NCBI GenBank assembly: GCA_020443945.1
Contig: JAIZWN010000503.1
Span: 1-8,088, forward strand
Direction of reading: 5' to 3'
Length of the DNA: 8,088 nucleotides
DNA from: Candidatus Thiosymbion ectosymbiont of Robbea hypermnestra
GTDB lineage: Bacteria; Pseudomonadota; Gammaproteobacteria; Chromatiales; Chromatiaceae
In this document: in pieces, positions 1 through 5,044 of the stretch
Position numbering within the stretch: position 1 is the first letter of the stretch
How the letters are laid out: each line of letters opens with the position of its first letter
Program-made: the position numbers and the translations under genes
Notes under the pieces: generated by a model
The model's database searches: none
Told to the model about the DNA's origin: nothing
The model's input: the letters and a program-made list of their open reading frames with translations, nothing else

Positions 1-360
1 GAGTCAAGTTGGTGCGCTGCACAAAAACAGTTCTGTCTCTTGTTGGGCGGGAATCGCAAATTCTTTGAACCACGGAGGCAGACACGGATAGACACAGATC
101 ACAATCCGTGTCTATCCGTGGTTCTTCGGTGCGGTTGGTCACGCCTCGTGGTCTTAAGGCAAAGTCTCGCTAGGGATGGCAAGTGGATTTATCCCGTCGG
201 TTCCGTACCCGCAATTTCAAGCAAAGCGGGGGCGGGTCCAAGGGAGGGATAAGCGAGCTGGAGTGGTTGGGGATTGCGGTAGATCTTCAGGTCCGGTAGG
301 GCGGTCGGCAATCCAGCTCGACCTCTACCAGCTGAGAATCTGCGCTTCGCGGCTCTGAGG
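1..360. other. Intergenic region with repeat remnants
   Basis: No convincing gene is seen. The stretch holds a dispersed hairpin repeat (45-124). At 172-184 it has the 13-mer agggatggcaagt, which recurs at 4585-4597 inside another repeat element. It also has an imperfect inverted repeat, GAGCTGGA at 256-263 against TCCAGCTC at 312-319. The short ORFs here translate repeat sequence and have no family features. Confidence 0.6.
45..124 (+). repeat. Dispersed hairpin repeat A, copy 1 (short form)
   Basis: This copy aligns with 7510-7601 in the same orientation at about 74 of 80 positions; the other copy carries 12 extra bases. Within it, ACGGATAGACAC (84-95) pairs perfectly with GTGTCTATCCGT (108-119), forming a 12-bp hairpin. 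The motif resembles the 'CCACGGAnnnACACGGA' repeats scattered through many environmental proteobacterial genomes; that resemblance is from memory. It is non-coding as far as can be seen. Confidence 0.85.
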
Positions 361-364
361 GGGT

Positions 365-392
365 GGCCCGAAGGTCGGTATGACCTGGGGCC
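365..392. other. Hairpin downstream of tRNA-fMet
   Basis: GGCCC (365-369) pairs with GGGCC (388-392) and AGGTC (372-376) pairs with GACCT (382-386), around a 5-base loop. The hairpin begins 19 bases past the tRNA 3' end, reading the minus strand. It could stabilise or end the tRNA transcript, but no run of T follows it on the minus strand, so it is not a canonical intrinsic terminator. Part of it (367-378) is the exact reverse complement of a tRNA segment. Confidence 0.4.
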
Positions 393-410
393 TTACTTCC
401 GAGGAGAATT

Positions 411-487
411 TGGTCGCGGGGGAAGGATTTGAACCTCCGACCTTCGGGTTATGAGCCCGACGAGCTGCCTGACTGCTCCACCCCGCA
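411..487 (-). tRNA. Initiator tRNA-fMet (anticodon CAU)
   Basis: A full 77-base cloverleaf with encoded CCA can be folded. Anticodon loop CTCATAA (CAU at 453-451) sits on a stem with three consecutive G-C pairs (GGG/CCC), the hallmark of bacterial initiator tRNA. The D stem has the initiator-type A11-U24 pair. The T loop is TTCAAAT and positions 2-7 of the acceptor (GCGGGG) pair fully with CCCCGC. The odd feature is the end of the acceptor: bacterial initiators normally have C1 opposite A72, whereas here position 1 is T (487) and position 72 is G (415), a U-G wobble. This still avoids a Watson-Crick 1-72 pair, which transformylase recognition and exclusion from elongation depend on. It is transcribed away from lspA. 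Confidence 0.97.
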
Positions 488-493
488 CTGAAT

Positions 494-522
494 ATTATGC
501 AGTCCGATGATTTCGAATGCAA
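494..522 (-). promoter_or_regulatory. Sigma70-type promoter for tRNA-fMet
   Basis: On the minus strand, TTGCAT (522-517) is followed by exactly 17 bases and then CATAAT (499-494), which matches TATAAT at five of six positions. The -35 box matches TTGACA only at TTG. The predicted start falls at about 488-489, one or two bases before the first tRNA base, implying a very short 5' leader for RNase P. No other promoter-like pair fits the tRNA as well. Confidence 0.65.
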
Positions 523-575
523 CCCCCAATTTTCGCGGCCGTTCAGGCCCGCCTCCGGGAGATTGTCTTGTCAGA

Positions 576-598
576 GCGCCTTGAAAAATTCAAGGCGC
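576..598. repeat. Perfect 10-bp hairpin upstream of lspA
   Basis: GCGCCTTGAA (576-585) and TTCAAGGCGC (589-598) are perfect reverse complements around AAA. No T tract follows on the plus strand. The hairpin lies four bases before the terminator-like hairpin at 603-622, so the two would form consecutively in one transcript. Function is unknown; an operator or RNA structure are both possible. Confidence 0.7.
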
Positions 599-602
599 CC
601 GT

Positions 603-629
603 GCGGGGTAGGGATGCCCCGCTATTTTT
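603..629 (+). terminator. Intrinsic terminator-like hairpin before lspA
   Basis: GCGGGG (603-608) pairs perfectly with CCCCGC (617-622) across an 8-base loop and is followed by TATTTTT (623-629), the canonical layout for plus-strand transcription. No plus-strand gene precedes it in the window. It may end a transcript entering from outside, be left over from a lost gene, or sit in a leader of lspA as an attenuator. Confidence 0.55.
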
Positions 630-758
630 CACTGGTCCCCTTAAGTGTATTGCCAAGAAAACAAGAAGCTGACACAGTGTTTCCCGGACGGGTGCTCCGC
701 ATGGCCAGGGATGTGTGCCTGTGTCTTTGTGGTTTTCTTCTGAAACGGTGCTGGATCG

Positions 759-1247
759 ATGAAGCCGATAACCAACCCGGCGATGGGTCGCTGGCTCTGG
801 CTTTCCGCGTTGGTCGTCGGGCTCGACCAGGTGACCAAGTGGTTGGCGGAGGGTATGCTGGACCCCTATCGCCCCCTGCCCTTGGTTCCGTTGCTCAATC
901 TGACCCTGATGTATAACGAGGGGGCGGCTTTCAGCTTCCTGGCGGATGCCGGGGGTTGGCAGCGCTGGTTTTTCGCCGGTTTTGCTCTCGTGATGTCGGT
1001 GGTGCTGGTGATCTGGTTGTTGCGGCTGGGGTCCCGCGAGTATTTCACGGCGGCGGCCCTTTCCCTGCTCGTCGGTGGGGCGGTGGGAAATCTGATCGAC
1101 CGCGTGCTTACGGGGCGTGTGGTCGATTTCATCGATTTTTATGTGGGCAATTGGCATTGGCCGGCGTTCAATGTGGCCGACAGCGCCATCACCCTGGGGG
1201 TGGGTTTGCTGCTTCTCGGCAGTTTCCGGGAAGGGCGGGGGCGTTAG
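759..1247 (+). CDS. lspA: Lipoprotein signal peptidase (signal peptidase II)
   Basis: This inner-membrane aspartyl protease cleaves the signal peptide of prolipoproteins after diacylglyceryl modification of the lipobox cysteine. It is 162 residues, normal for the family. Conserved blocks appear in order: D23 in the LDQVTK motif of the first membrane helix, the NEGAAFSF box (53-60), GGAVGNLIDR (106-115) and FNVADSAITLG (137-147). The catalytic aspartates should be D123 (VVDFID) and D141 (NVADS). Four hydrophobic segments are visible, at about 11-26, 68-90, 96-112 and 140-155. The ATG at 759 is chosen because it puts the conserved first-helix Asp at residue 23, as in E. coli; its ribosome binding site is weak. 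A second ATG eight codons later is possible. ileS is not adjacent; nhaD follows after 72 bases. Confidence 0.96.
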   Translation: MKPITNPAMGRWLWLSALVVGLDQVTKWLAEGMLDPYRPLPLVPLLNLTLMYNEGAAFSFLADAGGWQRWFFAGFALVMSVVLVIWLLRLGSREYFTAAALSLLVGGAVGNLIDRVLTGRVVDFIDFYVGNWHWPAFNVADSAITLGVGLLLLGSFREGRGR

Positions 1248-1319
1248 TTACGCGCAGCCGTATCAGGCGGGTGAAGGGCGGCCGTCATCTCCAACGATCA
1301 CGATAACGAGGAGGAGAAC

Positions 1320-2753
1320 ATGAAGAAGATCTTGACCGCCGGGTTGCCGTTCATGGTCCTGAGCGGCCTGTTTCCGGAGGTCGTGTCGGCCTCCGCCGGC
1401 GGCGGGGAACGCCTCGATCTCACCCTCCATCCCGTGGGTTTCGTGGCCTTGGCGGTTTTCACCCTAGCCTATGGTCTGGTGATGGCCGAGGAGTTTACCC
1501 ACCTGCGCAAGTCCAAGCCGGTGCTGCTGGCGGCCGGTATCATCTGGGCCATGATCGCGGCCGTCTACGCCAGCCATGATTTGCCGCACGCCGCGGAACA
1601 GGCCGTTCGGCACAATATTCTGGAGTATTCCGAGCTCTTTTTGTTTCTGCTCGTGGCCATGACCTATATCAATTCCCTGGACGAGCGGCGGGTGTTCGAT
1701 GCCCTGCGCTCCTGGCTGGTGCGTTCCGGGTTTTCCTACCGCCAGCTCTTCTGGCTGACGGGGGTGCTCGCCTTTTTTATCTCGCCGGTAGCCGATAATC
1801 TGACGACCGCCTTGCTCATGTGCGCGGTGGTATTGGCGGTGGGCCGGGAAAATCCGCGCTTCGTCGCCATTGCCTGCATCAATATCGTGGTGGCGGCCAA
1901 CGCCGGCGGGGCCTTCAGCCCCTTCGGCGATATCACCACGCTGATGGTGTGGCAGAAGGGGATCGTCGATTTCCAGACCTTTTTCCTGTTGTTTTCTCCC
2001 TCCGTGGTCAACTGGGTCGTCCCGGCGGCTATCATGCACTTCTGGGTGCCCGCCGAACAGCCTCGGGCTTCCGATGAAGTCGTGGTCATGAAACGGGGGG
2101 CCAAGCGGGTCATTTTCCTGTTTTTGTGCACCATCGCGACCGCCGTCAGTTTCCACAATTTCCTCCACCTGCCGCCCATGGTGGGCATGATGACCGGCCT
2201 GGCGTACCTCAAGCTGTTCGGGTATTACCTGAAAAAGACCTTCGAGCAGGAAAAGAACGATCACAATCAGCCCGATATCGGCGATATGTTCCCCTTCGAT
2301 ATCTTCAAGAATCTCGCCCGTTCCGAATGGGATACCCTGATGTTTTTCTATGGGGTCATTCTCTGTGTCGGCGGCCTGGGTTTCATCGGTTATCTGGGGC
2401 TCGCGTCGCAGGTGATGTATGTGGAATGGGGAGCCACCCCGGCCAATGTGATGGTGGGTATTCTGTCCGCGATCGTGGACAATATTCCGGTGATGTTCGC
2501 GGTGCTGACGATGCAGCCCGATATGTCCATGGGGCAGTGGTTGCTGGTGACCCTCACCGCCGGTGTGGGCGGCAGTATGCTCTCTATCGGCTCGGCCGCC
2601 GGCGTAGCCCTGATGGGTCAGGCCCGGGGCATGTATACCTTCTTCGGTCATCTCCGATGGACGCCGGTTATCGCCCTCGGATACGCGGCCAGTATTCTGG
2701 TCCATTTCTGGGTCAACGCCGGTCAGTTTTCGCTGCCGGCGCTGGTCCCTTAG
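1320..2753 (+). CDS. nhaD: Na+/H+ antiporter, NhaD family
   Basis: This inner-membrane ion transporter of the IT superfamily exchanges cytoplasmic Na+ (or Li+) for protons and supports growth in salt or at alkaline pH. The 477-residue protein is of normal length and has a dozen or so hydrophobic stretches, with a hydrophobic N-terminal segment (about 1-25) that may be a signal-like first helix. Family signatures are strong: the ISPVADNLTTALLM block with D159-N160, and NAGGAFSPFGDITTLMVW at about 194-211, with N194, D204, T206 and T207. The equivalent Asp, Asn and Thr residues are, as I recall, important in Vibrio NhaD. Start choice is secure: GAGGAGGAG at 1308-1316 sits just before the ATG. 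It lies 72 bases after lspA and 69 before the HAD-phosphatase gene, so co-transcription is plausible. Arsenite permeases are a related fold, but these motifs favour NhaD. Confidence 0.92.
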   Translation: MKKILTAGLPFMVLSGLFPEVVSASAGGGERLDLTLHPVGFVALAVFTLAYGLVMAEEFTHLRKSKPVLLAAGIIWAMIAAVYASHDLPHAAEQAVRHNILEYSELFLFLLVAMTYINSLDERRVFDALRSWLVRSGFSYRQLFWLTGVLAFFISPVADNLTTALLMCAVVLAVGRENPRFVAIACINIVVAANAGGAFSPFGDITTLMVWQKGIVDFQTFFLLFSPSVVNWVVPAAIMHFWVPAEQPRASDEVVVMKRGAKRVIFLFLCTIATAVSFHNFLHLPPMVGMMTGLAYLKLFGYYLKKTFEQEKNDHNQPDIGDMFPFDIFKNLARSEWDTLMFFYGVILCVGGLGFIGYLGLASQVMYVEWGATPANVMVGILSAIVDNIPVMFAVLTMQPDMSMGQWLLVTLTAGVGGSMLSIGSAAGVALMGQARGMYTFFGHLRWTPVIALGYAASILVHFWVNAGQFSLPALVP

Positions 2754-2822
2754 GTCGCGAAACCGCCGGACAACCGAGTGAGACCCTGGCGATGAAACGG
2801 CCGGACGATAAGGGTCCACGTC

Positions 2823-4466
2823 ATGGGCGCACCTGAGCTCGCCATCTCGCGGGAGGAGATCGATGCCGCGCTCTTTAATCTGGACGGCGTCGTCACCCGC
2901 ATCGCCAGGCTCCAGACCAGCGCCTGGAAGCGCCTGTTCGATGCCTATCTGCGCGAACGTTCCTCCCGGGAGGGCGAGGATTACAGGTACTTCGATATCC
3001 TCCACGATTACCGTCGCTATGTGGATGGCAGGCCCCGTTACCAGGCCGTAAAGCATTTTCTTCTGGCCCGCCATATCGATTTGCCGCGGGGGGACCCCGA
3101 CGATCCGCCGGACCGTGAGACCATTTGCGGCCTTGGCAACCGCAAGAATTTGATCTTCAACCAGATCGTCGAGGAGGAGGGCGTGGCGGTTTACGGCTGC
3201 GCCATTGCCCTGATTCACCGCCTGCGCAAGGCAGGCATCAAGACGGCCGTGGTCTCCGCGAGCAAGCATTGCGATCTGGTCCTGAACCGGGCCGGAGTTA
3301 TCGATCTGTTTGATACGCGCATCGACGGCACGGAGGCCGAGCGGCTCGATCTGGATAGCAAGCCGGACCCGGATATTTTTCTGGAGGTAGCGCGCCGCCT
3401 GGACGTGGCCCCGGCCAGGACGGTGGTGTTCGAGGATACCGTCATCGGGATCACCGCCGGTAAGCGCGGTCGTTTCCGCCTCGTGATCGGCGTCGACCGC
3501 GGGGGGTGGGAACAGAAGATGTGGGGGCAGGGGGCGGATTTCGTCGTCCGGGATCTCTGCCGGGTCGATGTGGAAGGCTCCGATGCCGGTGCCGGGTCTT
3601 CCTTTCCCCGACCCTTGACGGATATGACCTGGATCTCGCAGCAGCTCGCGGGAAAACGCCCGGCGCTGTTTTTGAATTATGGCGGGACCCTGGCGCCGTC
3701 CGTCCGCGATCCCTTGGAGCAATCCCGGTTCACCGAGGACATGCGCCGGATTCTGGGGCGCGCCGCCCAGGTGGCGCAGGTGGTTGTGGTCAGTGGTCGC
3801 GATCGCGAGGAGGTATCCCGGCTGGTGGGGCTCCAGGAGATCGTTTACGCGGGAAGTCACGGCCTGGAGATCCAGGGCCCGGGGTTTCACCTGGAGCTGC
3901 CGGAGGGCATCGATGCCCTGGACGATCTGGACCGGGTGACGGGGGAGCTGACGGCGGCCTTGAGAGGCATTCCGGGCGCGTATCTGACGCGCAAGCGGTT
4001 CGCCATTGTGGTGCATTACTACCGGATGACCGGCAGGGACCTGGACCGGGTGGAATCCGCCGTCGCGCAGGTGCGGGGGCGCTTTCCGCGGCTGCATCAG
4101 ACCGGCGGCAAAGAGGTGATCGAGCTGCTGCCGGATATCGACTGGAACAAGGGTCGGGCCGTGCGCTGGTTGTTATCCGAGCTGGGCCTGGACGGCCCGG
4201 AGGTGTTCCCTATCTATGTGGGCGACGATGTGACGGACGAGGACGCCTTTCGCGCCATGCGCGGTCGCGGCCTGGGGATCCTGGTATCGGACCAGGCGCA
4301 ACCCAGCGCCGCCCTCTACCGGATGCGCGACATCGATCATGTGGCCGAATTGCTGAGACACCTGGTCGAACAGGGCGACCGCGGGATCAGCGCCGAAGGC
4401 GGGATGCGCTGTGCTTCCCCGCCCTACGGTTCCTCTACTGCGGGTAACTCGCGGGGGATGCGGTAA
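2823..4466 (+). CDS. otsB: HAD hydrolase-trehalose-6-phosphate phosphatase fusion with degenerate nucleophile motifs
   Basis: The 547-residue protein joins two HAD-fold domains. Residues ~12-250 resemble beta-phosphoglucomutase-type HAD proteins: FNLDGVVT (18-25), S145 in VVSASK, K180 in SKPDPDIF, and acidic E204-D205. Residues ~279-517 match trehalose-6-phosphate phosphatase (OtsB): NYGGTL (285-290), S324 in VVSGRD, GSHGLE (344-349), K430 in GGKEVIELLP and GDDVTDEDAF (467-476). Striking oddity: HAD enzymes need Asp as nucleophile in DxD; here it is Asn19 in the first domain and Asn285 in the second, where the second Asp is also Gly287. Every other motif is kept. Active homologues would dephosphorylate trehalose-6-phosphate or isomerise sugar phosphates; this copy is probably inactive in both domains and may be regulatory. 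AAGGG at 2810-2814 supports the ATG at 2823. The last ~26 residues run into repeat sequence shared with 7744-7756. No synthase or trehalase gene is adjacent. Confidence 0.9.
   Translation: MGAPELAISREEIDAALFNLDGVVTRIARLQTSAWKRLFDAYLRERSSREGEDYRYFDILHDYRRYVDGRPRYQAVKHFLLARHIDLPRGDPDDPPDRETICGLGNRKNLIFNQIVEEEGVAVYGCAIALIHRLRKAGIKTAVVSASKHCDLVLNRAGVIDLFDTRIDGTEAERLDLDSKPDPDIFLEVARRLDVAPARTVVFEDTVIGITAGKRGRFRLVIGVDRGGWEQKMWGQGADFVVRDLCRVDVEGSDAGAGSSFPRPLTDMTWISQQLAGKRPALFLNYGGTLAPSVRDPLEQSRFTEDMRRILGRAAQVAQVVVVSGRDREEVSRLVGLQEIVYAGSHGLEIQGPGFHLELPEGIDALDDLDRVTGELTAALRGIPGAYLTRKRFAIVVHYYRMTGRDLDRVESAVAQVRGRFPRLHQTGGKEVIELLPDIDWNKGRAVRWLLSELGLDGPEVFPIYVGDDVTDEDAFRAMRGRGLGILVSDQAQPSAALYRMRDIDHVAELLRHLVEQGDRGISAEGGMRCASPPYGSSTAGNSRGMR
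4418..4430 (+). repeat. Short repeat inside the 3' end of the HAD-OtsB gene
   Basis: CCCGCCCTACGGT here is identical to 7744-7756, and both are followed by a CCTC motif (ttcctc here, cctc there). Its core also appears inverted as tagggcggg at 7508-7516. The gene's C-terminal tail, from about residue 522, therefore seems to read through repeat DNA rather than conserved domain sequence. Confidence 0.6.
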
Positions 4467-4546
4467 GCCTAGGGGACGTTCTCGATTCTCACACAAAGAC
4501 ACCAAGCCACAAAGGGATCGTGGGTCATGGGTAAGGTGCCCGTTGG

Positions 4547-4725
4547 CCGTCATTCCGGCTGGGAAGCCGAAATCTGCCGGCGCCAGGGATGGCAAGTCAC
4601 AGGAACCTGTGAGGTCCAACTTTTGCGCCCTCTCCGCAGAGGCCCGGAACCACACGGCTCTCGATTGGAGGCCTCGGGTCGCCGTCCCTGGCCGCTGGAT
4701 TCCGGGGTCCCACCCGGAATGACGG
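4547..4725. repeat. 179-bp element with 12-bp inverted ends (dRS3/MITE-like)
   Basis: CCGTCATTCCGG (4547-4558) and CCGGAATGACGG (4714-4725) are perfect reverse complements at the two ends. Each end is also a local hairpin: ATTCCGGCT/AGCCGAAAT with one mismatch on the left (4552-4573), and ATTCCGGG/CCCGGAAT on the right (4699-4720). The ATTCC...GGAAT design recalls the dRS3-type repeats of Neisseria and 'CGTCATTCC...GGAATCCAG' repeats in other proteobacteria. Two independent small repeats in opposite orientation would look the same as one MITE. No target-site duplication could be confirmed. Confidence 0.65.
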
Positions 4726-4757
4726 TGCGGTGCCACCGGCAACGCCAAGAGCCCGCG

Positions 4758-4905
4758 TAGGGCTGTATTGAGCATGGGAAAACAACCCCTGATCCGCGGA
4801 TGACGCGGATTCTCACGGATTGTTGCGTTTTTGATTCTCTTTATCCGCGAAAATCCGCGTAATCTGCGGATTTGAACGCGATTGGCGTTCATTTGCGGCA
4901 AAAAG
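4758..4905 (+). repeat. Dispersed repeat B, copy 1 (with internal hairpin)
   Basis: The first 44 bases (4758-4801) match 7620-7663 at 41 of 44 positions, and 4872-4905 match 7664-7697 at 27 of 34. Between them, copy 1 carries about 70 extra bases (4802-4871) that copy 2 lacks. The arms 4792-4820 and 4843-4871 form a 29-bp inverted repeat with 25 matches and a 22-base loop, made of short GCGGAT units. The end of this copy, GCGTTCATTTGCGGC (4885-4899), recurs inverted at 7471-7485. Confidence 0.8.
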
Positions 4906-5044
4906 CATCTGTCCGCGGATCAGGCGCCGCGCGTTCCGACGGCGCGTGTGTCGCCGCGGCAAGGGCGGTGCCTGGCGCACGCGCCTGACCCGCCCTATCG
5001 GCTCATACCCGGTTGGTATTGTTCTGAGAACGCCCCCTGGCGTC

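Larger units (their letters stand above)
488..758. other. Intergenic region between divergent tRNA-fMet and lspA
   Basis: This stretch contains the tRNA promoter, two hairpins (576-598 and 603-629) and, close to lspA, the 11-mer gtgtctttgtg (721-731), whose reverse complement recurs at 4492-4502 in another repeat-rich gap. No clear lspA promoter was found between the second hairpin and the lspA start. ileS, the usual upstream neighbour of lspA, is absent. Confidence 0.6.
4467..5044. other. Intergenic repeat mosaic between convergent genes
   Basis: This stretch lies between the 3' ends of the HAD-OtsB gene and gpmI. It is built from dispersed elements: a CACAAAGACAC remnant (4492-4502), a ~180-bp element with inverted ends (4547-4725), repeat B with a hairpin (4758-4905), and GC-rich inverted pieces such as CAGGCGC (4920-4926) against GCGCCTG (4981-4987). 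No protein family is recognisable in the short ORFs. No strong intrinsic terminator with a T tract was found for either flanking gene; ACGCC/GGCGT at 5030-5043 is a weak hairpin next to the gpmI stop. Confidence 0.6.

Noticed and set aside
301..356. Possible second tRNA on the minus strand, with D-arm-like CTCAGCTGGTAGAG
   Set aside because: Position 8 would not be T, the anticodon stem is mismatched and no TTC-containing T arm follows. At most it is a decayed fragment.
543..1157. 204-codon minus-strand ORF opposite lspA
   Set aside because: It overlaps the conserved lspA frame and the terminator-like hairpin and has shadow-frame composition.
2782..2816. GACCCT...AGGGTC inverted repeat between nhaD and the HAD-OtsB gene
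   Set aside because: Only six pairs with a loop of over 20 bases and no T tract; likely chance.
1464..4097. 877-codon open frame on the minus strand across nhaD and the HAD-OtsB gene
   Set aside because: It lies antisense to two genes with clear family motifs, and its His/Arg/Pro/Gln-rich product matches no family I recognise. Long antisense frames are expected from GC-rich codon bias.
4411..4901. Several 60-240 codon ORFs on both strands
   Set aside because: They run through the repeat mosaic, including the inverted-end element and repeat B hairpin, and lack family features or ribosome binding sites.
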